This document shows positions 46,315 to 55,856 of a DNA stretch of 64,000 nucleotides, in pieces. The position numbers were made by a program, and so were the translations under genes. Location: contig NZ_AQXM01000056.1 of the NCBI RefSeq assembly GCF_000376245.1, positions 1 to 64,000 of the forward strand, written 5' to 3'. Within the stretch, counting starts at the first letter, position 1, and every line of letters starts with the position of its first letter. The DNA comes from Acaricomes phytoseiuli DSM 14247 (GTDB lineage: Bacteria > Actinomycetota > Actinomycetes > Actinomycetales > Micrococcaceae). Under the pieces are notes generated by a model. It was not told the origin of the DNA. It ran no database searches and saw only the letters and a program-made list of their open reading frames with translations.

Positions 46315-46889
46315 TAAACAGCTACACTTATGGTGCAGCTTATGGAAATCACAGTAAAGGTTTCGCCCGTCAGGTTATTAAAAGGTCTGCGCGCATGGGG
46401 TGCATGCAGATCCAGGGAGGGACATACTGATATTGAAATAGTTGGGGAACTGAAGAATCATTGGGGAAAATAGGGGGCATCGATAAAGTTCTTCTGGAAA
46501 CTTTATCCGGGGCGCGTTGAGAGAATTTACTCTCAGTCAACACATCAGTCAGAGCCTTGGAATGCTCTGCATATCCGAAAAATATCGGGCATGCACCGAG
46601 GTGACCGAGCATCGGAAACGGCCGATATGTCGTGCCTCTGAAACGCTGCGCATAAAACCTTCCGGTGGGGCACTCCTCGTCAGCAAGGTTTTGATGCACC
46701 GTTTCCAGAATTTATCCAGACTGCTTAGAGCAGACCATGCGGGTATGGTCCATGCCCGGTGAGTGAAGCACCTGCTGAAAAACGCTTCACCGTCTCCATC
46801 ATGGCTTCTTCAATCATGTCTGAAATTATCGATGTGCCACAAAAAACTTCCTTCCCATGCTTCAAAACATTAAATTGGGGGAATTAAAG
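46315..46889 (+). other. Stem-loop-rich non-coding leader or ncRNA candidate
   Basis: About 575 bp of lower-GC DNA without a convincing gene. Perfect small dyads are clustered: 46482-46507 (9 bp, GATAAAGTT/AACTTTATC), 46518-46535 (6 bp), 46550-46569 (6 bp), 46654-46692 (8 bp, wide loop), 46733-46750 (6 bp) and 46763-46790 (7 bp). A 47-codon frame at 46330-46473 and a 109-codon minus-strand frame at 46370-46699 show no family resemblance or good ribosome site. It may be a long structured 5' leader of the secreted protein, a separate small RNA, or degraded foreign DNA. Confidence 0.4.
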
Positions 46890-48257
46890 TTGAGAGCATT
46901 CTCGAAATTATCGTTCCTAGGCGCGGGCATACTCACCACTTCTTTACTTGCGCAAGGCGGCCTGGTGGCCCAGGCGGCACCAGAACAGGCCGCACCAGAA
47001 CAAGCCAGCACCGGCGAGAGGTATCCTCTCGCCAAGACCGTCAACATCGACGGCAATGCGCTTTACGGCGCATCGGGCGGCAGCATCATCAAAATCGACC
47101 TGCGCACAGGAGCGCAGCAAGAGGTCGTCGCCAGCAGGCAGCCCAACCGCACCTGGGCCACCAATCTCGGCGTGGGGCCCGATGTCTCGACTCCGGGTAA
47201 GTTGGCTTTCTACAGCAGCGCCTACCGCGGCTCCGATAAAACCTCTGTCTTCCGCGTAAAAGATCAGAGCAATTACATCGAGAACACCGGTGATGCCCGC
47301 CAAGTCTCGCGCGCATGGGGCGGCGGTGCGGTCAGCGCGGATGGCATGTACTGGCAGGGAACGAACCTGCTCACCACCGGCAAGACTCAGATCAGCCGGT
47401 ACAACCCGGTGACCAAGCGCACGGAGATCAGCGGAAACCTCCGGGCTCCCAGCAGCGACCGGGTCTGGAACAGCTGGAAAGGAAAGGTCGCCCCGGACTA
47501 CACCTTCGATGATCAGGGAAATCTCTACGCCCTGGTCTCCTACTGGTTCAGCACATACCTCTACAAGTTCGATGTGGAGAACTTCTCCGAGAACGCTGTG
47601 GTCCCGGTTTCCCGGGTGACCGAGGTCAAGGGTTTGCCGAAGCTCGCGAAGCGCTATTACGGGCTCGCCTGGAACAACGGCAATTGGTACACCGGCCAAA
47701 GCAACGGGAACATCTATAGGATCAACTCCTCCGGCACAGCCTCCTACTTCACGAAGATGATGCGACCCAGCGTGAAGGGCTCCTACCTACTGGAGGACCT
47801 CGCCTCATCCCCCGGCCCCGGGCCGGAGCCAGCGAAGATCGACGTCGTGAAAGAATCCTCGATTCCGGCCGGAAGCATCGTGGGTACCGGAATGCGTATC
47901 GACTACACGCTGCGTTACACCAACACCGGCGGTTCCGCGGGAAGTGTCAATGAGTTCGACGACATGTCCGACGCACTCGATGACACGACGCTCGCAGCTC
48001 GCCCGGTCAGCAGCGATTCTGCACTCGCGGCGAGCCAAGTGGACTCCTCCGGCCGCTTCACCATCAGGGGAACCCTGCAGCCCGGGCAGACCGTCACGGT
48101 CCGCTATGCCGTCACCGTGAAACCTGAGGGCCAGCGCGGCAACGACCTCGTCGTCAACTTCGTGCTGCAGGACGGCACCGCGGTTCCACCACGATGCACG
48201 GCCGAGCTCAGCAGCAGATGCATCGAGACCCGCGTGGGCAAAGCGATCAACGGCTGA
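46890..48257 (+). CDS. Secreted propeller-like protein with C-terminal DUF11-like domain
   Basis: About 455 residues, no exact family recognised. From the TTG at 46890 (GGGGGA 8 nt upstream) it has a basic start, a hydrophobic signal segment and a cleavage-type AQA|A end. Residues 40-300 are repeated short beta-rich units (LYGASGGSIIKIDLRTG, GMYWQGTNLLTTGKTQISRYNP, NLYALVSYWFSTYLYKFDV, WYTGQSNGNIYRINSSG), resembling a beta-propeller. After a PGPGPEP linker, residues 315-420 form an Ig-like domain of the DUF11/DUF7927 kind (YTLRYTNTGGSAGSV, GTLQPGQTVTVRYAVTV). Two Cys near the C-terminus; no LPXTG or membrane anchor. ATG at 46857 is the alternative start but lacks a ribosome site. Followed by a strong terminator. 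Confidence 0.75.
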   Translation: MRAFSKLSFLGAGILTTSLLAQGGLVAQAAPEQAAPEQASTGERYPLAKTVNIDGNALYGASGGSIIKIDLRTGAQQEVVASRQPNRTWATNLGVGPDVSTPGKLAFYSSAYRGSDKTSVFRVKDQSNYIENTGDARQVSRAWGGGAVSADGMYWQGTNLLTTGKTQISRYNPVTKRTEISGNLRAPSSDRVWNSWKGKVAPDYTFDDQGNLYALVSYWFSTYLYKFDVENFSENAVVPVSRVTEVKGLPKLAKRYYGLAWNNGNWYTGQSNGNIYRINSSGTASYFTKMMRPSVKGSYLLEDLASSPGPGPEPAKIDVVKESSIPAGSIVGTGMRIDYTLRYTNTGGSAGSVNEFDDMSDALDDTTLAARPVSSDSALAASQVDSSGRFTIRGTLQPGQTVTVRYAVTVKPEGQRGNDLVVNFVLQDGTAVPPRCTAELSSRCIETRVGKAING

Positions 48258-48289
48258 ACCGCGTCAGCATCAGCTGATTGAGCAGCAAC

Positions 48290-48327
48290 CGAGGGGCGGG
48301 CGAAACAGATTTCGCCCACCCCTCGGT
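48290..48327 (+). terminator. Terminator after the secreted protein gene
   Basis: A 17-bp stem with one mismatch (48290-48306 and 48311-48327), loop CAGA, very GC-rich, 33 bp past the stop codon. No long U tract follows. Confidence 0.75.
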
Positions 48328-48363
48328 CGTAGGACCGATAAGTCCGTAGGATAGGCTAGACGG

Positions 48364-48885
48364 ATGGCTCCGCTCCATGAATTCGCAGACGCTTGCCCGC
48401 AGCTCGCCGACGATGTCTTCCTCGCGCCATCCGCGAGCGTTATTGGCCAGGTCACAGTAGGCGCTGGCTGTGGCATCTTTTACGGTGCCGTAGTGCGCGG
48501 CGACAGCAGCCAGATCTCTATCGGCGAAGGCAGCAATGTGCAGGACAACGTCGTCATCCACGCCGATCCCGGATTCCCCGCGCGGATCGGCAACGGGGTG
48601 AGCATCGGGCACGGGGCGATCGTCCATGGCTGCTCGATCGCCGATGACTGCCTGATCGGCATGAGTGCGACCGTGATGAACGGGGCCATCATCGGCACCG
48701 GTTCGCTGATCGCCGCTGGGGCGGTGGTTCTCGAGGGCACCGAGATCCCGCCGAGATCCCTGGTCGCCGGGGTGCCCGCCAAAGTGCGCAGGCAGATCAG
48801 CGAATCAGAGTTGGACGGAATTCGACAAAACGCGATGCGCTACCGCGAACTCAGCGCGCAGCACCGAGGGCATCAAGAGCGCTGA
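48364..48885 (+). CDS. Gamma-class carbonic anhydrase-like hexapeptide protein
   Basis: A 173-residue left-handed beta-helix protein with hexapeptide repeats. The three zinc-ligand histidines of gamma carbonic anhydrases are visible in VVIHADPG, SIGHGAIVHG, with the following LIGMSATVMNGA block. Catalysis would be CO2 hydration, though many such proteins (YrdA/PaaY type) are poorly active or act on acyl-CoA thioesters. C-terminus is a helical tail (ESELDGIRQNAMRYRELSA). Single gene after the terminator of the secreted protein. Confidence 0.9.
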   Translation: MAPLHEFADACPQLADDVFLAPSASVIGQVTVGAGCGIFYGAVVRGDSSQISIGEGSNVQDNVVIHADPGFPARIGNGVSIGHGAIVHGCSIADDCLIGMSATVMNGAIIGTGSLIAAGAVVLEGTEIPPRSLVAGVPAKVRRQISESELDGIRQNAMRYRELSAQHRGHQER

Positions 48886-48982
48886 AAGAACCATCAGGAG
48901 GCCAGGGCAGTGACGATATTCATCTCGAATCATTACTTTCAATTCTTGACGGCAAATATTCAGCTAGTGCACTCTTACTGAT

Positions 48983-50200
48983 ATGTCCGCCGACACTCCC
49001 GTAGCCGCAGCGCCAGGCGCGCTCAGTAGCCCTGGATCGCAGACTGCGCTCCGGGAGCGGAACCGGCAGCGCATCATCGCGGCCCTGCTCAACTCCGGGC
49101 CGCTCACGCAGGCCGAGCTTTCCCGGCGCACCGGCTTGTCCAATGCCACAGTCTCGAACCTGGTGCGGATCATGAGCGATTCCGGCCTTGTCTCCACCGA
49201 GCCGACAACCAGCTCCGGGCGCCGGGCAACATCGGTCCGGCTCAACTCCGACGGCACCGTGGCGGTGGGCATCGATATCGGCCGGAGTCATGTACGCGTG
49301 GTGCTCGCCAGCATGGATTACCGGGTGGTCGCAGAGCGCTCGAAGCTGCTGCCCCTCGGTCACTGCGCGATTGACGGCGTCAATGCAGCCGCCGCGCTGA
49401 TGGACGGATTACTCGAAGAGCAGGGCCTGAGCCGCCAAGCCGCCCTCGGCGCCGGCATCGGCATCCCTGGGCCGATCGACCGGCGCAGCGGCACGGTAGT
49501 GCAGGGTGCGATCCTGCCGGAATGGGTGGGCATCAACATCCTGGAGCTCTTCGAACAGAATCTGCAGCTGCCAGTCCAGGTGGACAATGACGCCAATCTG
49601 GGCGCCCTGGCCCAGGTGACCTGGGGCCCGCACAGCGATGTGAGCGATCTGGCGTTCGTGAAGATCGGCACCGGCATCGGCGCGGGGCTGATCCTCGGCG
49701 GTTCACCGTACTACGGGAACATCGGGGTCACCGGGGAGATCGGGCACGCCACCATCGTGGAGCACGGGCAGGTCTGCCGCTGTGGAAATCGTGGCTGCCT
49801 GGAGACCGTGGCCTCCACCGCGGTCATGATCGAACTGCTCTCCAGAGCTATGGGCGCCACCGTGAGCATCGAGGAGATCCTGCGCTTGGCCGCCCGCCGA
49901 GATGCCGCGACCCTGCGCGTTATCGATGATGCAGGCCTTGCCATAGGCCAGGCGATGGCCACCGTGGCCAATCTGCTAAACCCCCAGGTCTTCGTAGTGG
50001 GCGGCCCGCTGGCCGAACTCGGCGAAACCTTGATGGAGCCGATCCGGCGCAGCTTGATCCGCCATTCAGTGCCCACCGTCGGCGAGACCACACAGCTCCT
50101 CGCCTCCTCTCTGGGCAACCGGGCCGAAGCCCTCGGCGCGGCCGCCTTGGTGCTCCAGCAGCACGGCCTGGGTCAGAGCGCACCCGCACGCCGCAGCTGA
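48983..50200 (+). CDS. ROK-family transcriptional regulator
   Basis: A 405-residue repressor of the NagC/XylR type. Winged helix at residues 22-80 (IIAALLNSGPLTQAELSRRTGLSNATVSNLVRIM shows the pattern) and a ROK sugar-kinase-like domain with GIDIGRSHVRVVLA and the ROK zinc motif GHATIVEHGQVCRCGNRGCLE near 250-270. It stands upstream of and on the same strand as a multiple-sugar ABC operon, which it probably represses until sugar binds. The promoter region contains CTTGACGGCA, which also occurs in the promoter of that operon. Confidence 0.9.
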   Translation: MSADTPVAAAPGALSSPGSQTALRERNRQRIIAALLNSGPLTQAELSRRTGLSNATVSNLVRIMSDSGLVSTEPTTSSGRRATSVRLNSDGTVAVGIDIGRSHVRVVLASMDYRVVAERSKLLPLGHCAIDGVNAAAALMDGLLEEQGLSRQAALGAGIGIPGPIDRRSGTVVQGAILPEWVGINILELFEQNLQLPVQVDNDANLGALAQVTWGPHSDVSDLAFVKIGTGIGAGLILGGSPYYGNIGVTGEIGHATIVEHGQVCRCGNRGCLETVASTAVMIELLSRAMGATVSIEEILRLAARRDAATLRVIDDAGLAIGQAMATVANLLNPQVFVVGGPLAELGETLMEPIRRSLIRHSVPTVGETTQLLASSLGNRAEALGAAALVLQQHGLGQSAPARRS

Positions 50201-50301
50201 ATTCAGCGCGCCGCCCTGCAATATTCGGTGCGAAAAGCTGCAGGAACCTGCGGAAAATCAGAAGAGCAGCAGAAACGAACGCTCAATAATGTGTTCAATA
50301 C

Positions 50302-50330
50302 TTGACGGCATGACCTGAAACCTGTTTACT
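50302..50330 (+). promoter_or_regulatory. Promoter of the sugar ABC operon
   Basis: TTGACG (50302-50307), a 17-bp spacer, TTTACT (50325-50330), 53 bp before the ATPase ATG. The hexamer lies within CTTGACGGCA, a 10-mer also found at 48945 before the ROK gene, so both may respond to the same regulator. Confidence 0.6.
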
Positions 50331-50382
50331 TTCCTCAGACTAATGATTGGGTAACGACGAAGTCCCACGAGAGGTGCGTTCG

Positions 50383-51966
<1,584 letters not shown>

Positions 51967-52019
51967 CAGCACTACCCCACCACCAACTCTCTCGCCCACC
52001 GCACGTATCAGGAAACCCG

Positions 52020-53255
52020 ATGAATCAGCTCAAACACATCTTCGGCGATAATCTTCGCCAATTCGGCATGGTCTTCGCGCTCATCGCTCTCATGCTGTTC
52101 TTCCAAATCGCCTCCGGAGGGAAGGTCTTCACCCCCTTCAATATGCAGAACCTGATCAGCGGAAACTCGTATGTGCTGATCCTGGCCATCGGTATGGTCC
52201 TGGTGATCATCGCCGGGCACATCGACCTCTCCGTCGGCTCCGTCGCGGCCTTCGTCGGCATCGTCGTGGCCATCGCTATCCGGGACTGGGGCATTCCCTG
52301 GTGGGCCGGGGTGCTCTTGGGCCTGGCCGTCGGCGCGATCGTGGGCTCCTGGCAAGGATTCTGGGTGGCCATTATCGGTATTCCGGCGTTCATCGTGACC
52401 CTCGCCGGAATGCTGCTCTTCCGCGGCCTGAACCAGTTGGTCGGCAAGAACGCCACGGTCCCGGTGCCAGAGGAGATCAAGTTCCTCGGTGCGGGGTACC
52501 TGCCGGAAATCGGGCCGGATACCGGATTCAACAATCTCACTCTGCTCCTCGGCATACTGGGCATCGCCGCAGTGACCTACGGTGAAATCCGCCGCCGCAA
52601 CTCGCGCCAGCTCGGTGCCAGCCTCGCCCCGCTCTGGGCCGTGATCACCCGGGCGGTTCTGATCAGCGGTGTTATCGCCTACGCCACCTACCTCTTCGCC
52701 ACCGGACGCCCCGGCACTTCCTTCCCGATCCCCGGGATCATCCTGGGCCTGCTGGTGCTGATCTACGGCTTCATCTCCTCCAAGACCGTGATCGGCCGCC
52801 ATGTCTACGCCGTGGGCGGCAACAAGCATGCCGCGGAGCTCTCCGGCGTCAGCAGCCGCAAAGTGAACTTTCTGGTGATGATGAATATGTCCCTGCTGGC
52901 ATCGGTGGCCGCGATCGTCTTCATCGGACGCTCCACGGCCTCCGGCCCCTTCGATGGCACCGGCTGGGAGCTGGACGCGATCGCCGCGGTGTTCATCGGT
53001 GGCGCGGCGGTCTCCGGCGGTGTGGGCACCGTGATCGGTTCGGTGATCGGCGGCCTCGTCATGGCGGTGCTCAACAACGGGCTGCAGCTGCTCAGCGTCG
53101 GGGCGGATATGACCTCGGTGATCAAGGGCCTCGTGCTGCTCCTCGCCGTAGCGATCGATGTCTACAACAAGAGCCAGGGCCGGCGCTCCATCATCGGCCT
53201 GCTGATGCGCAATTTCGAGCGCAAAGAGAAAACCGGCCTACAGGCCAATAACTGA
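52020..53255 (+). CDS. mmsB: Multiple-sugar ABC transporter permease (MmsB/GguB type)
   Basis: A 411-residue permease with about ten membrane helices. Family blocks: LILAIGMVLVIIAGHIDLSVGS (the CUT2 signature), GSWQGFWVAIIGIPAFIVTLAGMLLFRGL, VYAVGGNKHAAELSGVSSRKVNF and FIGGAAVSGGVGTVIGSVIGGLVMAVLNNGL. The long loop between helices near residues 145-170 (LVGKNATVPVPEEIKFLG) is typical of the GguB subgroup. It follows the ATPase by 53 bp. Confidence 0.92.
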   Translation: MNQLKHIFGDNLRQFGMVFALIALMLFFQIASGGKVFTPFNMQNLISGNSYVLILAIGMVLVIIAGHIDLSVGSVAAFVGIVVAIAIRDWGIPWWAGVLLGLAVGAIVGSWQGFWVAIIGIPAFIVTLAGMLLFRGLNQLVGKNATVPVPEEIKFLGAGYLPEIGPDTGFNNLTLLLGILGIAAVTYGEIRRRNSRQLGASLAPLWAVITRAVLISGVIAYATYLFATGRPGTSFPIPGIILGLLVLIYGFISSKTVIGRHVYAVGGNKHAAELSGVSSRKVNFLVMMNMSLLASVAAIVFIGRSTASGPFDGTGWELDAIAAVFIGGAAVSGGVGTVIGSVIGGLVMAVLNNGLQLLSVGADMTSVIKGLVLLLAVAIDVYNKSQGRRSIIGLLMRNFERKEKTGLQANN

Positions 53256-53280
53256 CCCCTTACCTGTTTCACCTTTACCC

Positions 53281-53335
53281 AAGAAGTCCCCTAGAAGCCA
53301 AGAAGTCCCCTAGAAGCCAAGAAACCCCCTAGAAG
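53281..53335 (+). repeat. 19-bp tandem repeat before the sugar-binding lipoprotein gene
   Basis: AAGAAGTCCCCTAGAAGCC repeats exactly at 53281-53299 and 53300-53318, followed by a diverged copy AAGAAACCCCCTAGAAG at 53319-53335. The last copy runs into the ribosome site region of the lipoprotein gene (start 53350). Confidence 0.8.
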
Positions 53336-53349
53336 AAAGCACAGTCATC

Positions 53350-54444
53350 ATGGTGAGAATCACGAAGACAATGACCACTGTGGCCGCGGTAGCGGTAGTC
53401 TCAGCGCTGGCGCTGAGCGGCTGCGGCCGAGCCGGCACCGCCTCAGAAGGCTCCGGCGATACCGCATCCGGCTTCGACGCCGGTGCCACTATCGGCGTAG
53501 CCCTGCCGCAGAAGACCTCGGAGAACTGGGTGCTCGCGGAGTCCCTCTTCAACGACGGTCTGAAGAACGCCGATTTCAAACCGGAGGTGCAGTTCGCCAA
53601 TGCCGGTGTGACCGAGCAGCAGAACCAGATCACCTCCATGATCTCCAACGGCGCCAAGGTGCTGATCGTCGGTGCTGTCGACGGATCCCAGCTGGACACC
53701 CAGCTCCAGCAAGCCAAGGACGCCGGCGTGACAGTGATCGCCTACGACCGGATCCTGAAGAACACCTCGGCTATCGATTACTACCTGGCCTATGACAACT
53801 ACAAGGTCGGCCAGCTCCAGGGCCAGGCGCTGCTGGACGGCATGAGCTCGAAGAAGTCCTCCGGCCCGTACAACATCGAGCTGTTCGCGGGCTCGAATGA
53901 CGATGCGAACTCGAAGCCCTTCTTCGACGGCGCGATGAGCGTCCTGCAGCCGAAGATCGACGATGGCACTGTCAAGGTGGCCTCCGGGCAGATGGATCAG
54001 TCCGCCGCGGCGACCCAGGGCTGGAAGGCCGAGAACGCGCAGAAGCGCATGGACACGCTGCTCGCCGGTTTCTACACGGGAACTGAGCTGGACGGTGTAC
54101 TCTCCCCCAATGACACTCTGGCGCGGGCCGTGCTCACCTCGGTGAAAGCTGCGGGCAAGCCGATTCCGTTGGTCACCGGACAGGACTCCGAGGTCGAATC
54201 GGTGAAATCGATCATGGCCGGGGAGCAGTACTCCACGATCAACAAGGACACCAGGGATCTGGTGAACGCGGCGATCGCCATGGTCAAAGACCTGCAGCAG
54301 GGCAATACCCCGCAGACCACGAGCGAACAGGACAACGGCACTAAGCAGGTGCCGACGAAGTTCCTGGAGCCGGTGATCGTCACCAAGGAGAACGCCGCCG
54401 AGGCTTATGCGAATAACCCGGCACTGGAGGCACTCACCAAGTAA
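53350..54444 (+). CDS. Multiple-sugar ABC transporter substrate-binding lipoprotein (ChvE type)
   Basis: A 364-residue periplasmic-type binding lipoprotein. Signal peptide with lipobox LSGC near residue 24 and a flexible Gly/Ser linker, then a peripla_BP_4 domain: GATIGVALPQKTSENWVLAESLFNDGLK, LIVGAVDGSQLDTQL and VLSPNDTLARAVLTSVKAAGKPIPLVTGQDSE. Length and order fit ChvE-like sugar-binding proteins that pair with MmsAB/GguAB. Last gene of the operon, followed by a terminator. Confidence 0.9.
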   Translation: MVRITKTMTTVAAVAVVSALALSGCGRAGTASEGSGDTASGFDAGATIGVALPQKTSENWVLAESLFNDGLKNADFKPEVQFANAGVTEQQNQITSMISNGAKVLIVGAVDGSQLDTQLQQAKDAGVTVIAYDRILKNTSAIDYYLAYDNYKVGQLQGQALLDGMSSKKSSGPYNIELFAGSNDDANSKPFFDGAMSVLQPKIDDGTVKVASGQMDQSAAATQGWKAENAQKRMDTLLAGFYTGTELDGVLSPNDTLARAVLTSVKAAGKPIPLVTGQDSEVESVKSIMAGEQYSTINKDTRDLVNAAIAMVKDLQQGNTPQTTSEQDNGTKQVPTKFLEPVIVTKENAAEAYANNPALEALTK

Positions 54445-54480
54445 ATCTGACCGGAGTCACCGGATAGAAGGTTCTATGTT

Positions 54481-54514
54481 GAAGGCCGGAGGGGCGTGCG
54501 CCCCTCCGGCCTTC
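54481..54514. terminator. Terminator between sugar lipoprotein and AI-2E genes
   Basis: Perfect 15-bp GC-rich stem (54481-54495 and 54500-54514) with a GTGC loop, 36 bp past the stop codon. Convergent position with the minus-strand AI-2E gene allows use by both strands. Confidence 0.8.
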
Positions 54515-54570
54515 GTCGTCGCTGCAGAATCAGAGCTCCTCAGAGCAATCACTGAGAAATCGCTGCGCAA

Positions 54571-55800
54571 TCACTGCATAGACGACCCTGCTGTATTTTC
54601 GTTGTCGTTTTCTTCTTCAGATTTTTCCGCTTCGGAGCCGTCCGCCGCAGCCTCGCCATCATCGTCGCTCTGTTCATCCGGCTGTTCATCTGGCGGCCCG
54701 GCAGCAGAGTACTCGGCATCGGAACGCACCGCCGGGTCGGTTTCCCAGCTTCTGGAGGCGATATAGCGGATCGAGGAGTTCGTCACGGCCAATAGCGGGA
54801 CGGAGAAAAGCGCGCCCGGAATACCGGCCAGCAAGGTACCCGCGGTCACCGCGAGGATCACGGCCACCGGGTGGAGCGAAACGGCCTTGCCCATGATCAA
54901 CGGCTGCAGCACATTGGACTCCAGCTGCTGCACCACCAGCACGATGGCCAGCATCACGAGCGCATTGATGGGCCCGTTGGCCACCAAGGCCAGGAGCACC
55001 GCGATGGCGCCGGTGAACAGGGCGCCGACGATCGGGATGAAGGAACCGAGAAAAACCAGCACGCCCAGGGGCAGGGCGAGGGGCACCCCAATAATGGCAG
55101 CACCGACGCCGATGCCCACGGCATCGACGAGGGCCACGAAGACCTGCACCCGGACGTAGTTGACCAGTGACGACCAGCCCCGGCGTCCGGTACCGTCGGT
55201 AGCTCGCCGGGCCCTGCGGGGCATGAGCCCTACCAGGAACTTCCAGATCCGCTCGCCTTCGTAGAGGAAGAAGATCAGGATGAAAAGGCTCAGCACGAAG
55301 CCAGTGCCGAAATTTCCGGCACTGCTGCCGAAGGAGAGAGCGCCGGTGAGGATGCTGCTGCTGTTCTGCTCAAGAGCCTCAGTGGCCTGCCGCAGATAGT
55401 CCTCGACCTGTTCCGTGGTCAGCCTCAGCGGACCATCCGAAAGCCACTGCTGCACGGTCTGCACCCCGCGCAGGGCTTCATCCCAGAGATCCTGGAAACC
55501 AGTGTAGAGCTGCCGGCCGACCAGAGCCAGAGCACCGGCGACTACCACGATCAAGCCCAGCTCAGTGATCGCCACGGCGGCCCCGCGCGGTACTCGGTGC
55601 CGGCTCAGCCAATTCACCACCGGCAGCAGCAGACCGGCGAGCAGGGCGGCGACCATGATCGGAATGACCAGTAGCGTCACGAAGCTCAGCAGCCACAACA
55701 AGGCGCCTCCGACGATCAGGAGCGCCCCGAGCCGCCAGGCCCATTCGGCTCCTATCCGGAGCGCATAGGGAATATCATCGGGCTTTCCGCTGCTGGCCAT
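54571..55800 (-). CDS. AI-2E family transporter (TqsA-like)
   Basis: A 409-residue membrane protein with eight predicted helices of the AI-2 exporter/UPF0118 family. Family blocks: LLPVVNWLSRHRVPRGAAVAITEL near 70, FVLSLFILIFFLYEGERIW near 180-200, and GALFTGAIAVLLALVANGPINALVMLAIVLVVQQLESNVLQPLIMGKAVSLHPVAVILAV (the typical C-terminal half). The last 60 residues are an acidic Glu/Asp/Ser tail. The true substrate in actinobacteria is unknown. ATG 55800 is chosen from family start; the frame is open 32 codons further. Confidence 0.87.
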   Translation of the reverse strand: MASSGKPDDIPYALRIGAEWAWRLGALLIVGGALLWLLSFVTLLVIPIMVAALLAGLLLPVVNWLSRHRVPRGAAVAITELGLIVVVAGALALVGRQLYTGFQDLWDEALRGVQTVQQWLSDGPLRLTTEQVEDYLRQATEALEQNSSSILTGALSFGSSAGNFGTGFVLSLFILIFFLYEGERIWKFLVGLMPRRARRATDGTGRRGWSSLVNYVRVQVFVALVDAVGIGVGAAIIGVPLALPLGVLVFLGSFIPIVGALFTGAIAVLLALVANGPINALVMLAIVLVVQQLESNVLQPLIMGKAVSLHPVAVILAVTAGTLLAGIPGALFSVPLLAVTNSSIRYIASRSWETDPAVRSDAEYSAAGPPDEQPDEQSDDDGEAAADGSEAEKSEEENDNENTAGSSMQ

Positions 55801-55856
55801 GCCCTTATCTTCGCATGGGCCCGTCAGCAGGCAGCGCCAAGGGGCAGAATAGAGAA

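Noticed and set aside
46330-46473. 47-codon frame after the 46285 promoter
   Set aside because: It follows a promoter but lacks a ribosome site and resembles nothing; could be reconsidered if a transcript and peptide are found.
46370-46699. 109-codon minus-strand frame in the purU-secreted protein gap
   Set aside because: No ribosome site, no domain, composition unlike real genes; kept only as part of the non-coding region description.
53281-53335. Tandem repeat as a CRISPR array
   Set aside because: Copies are directly adjacent with no spacers and no cas genes are present.
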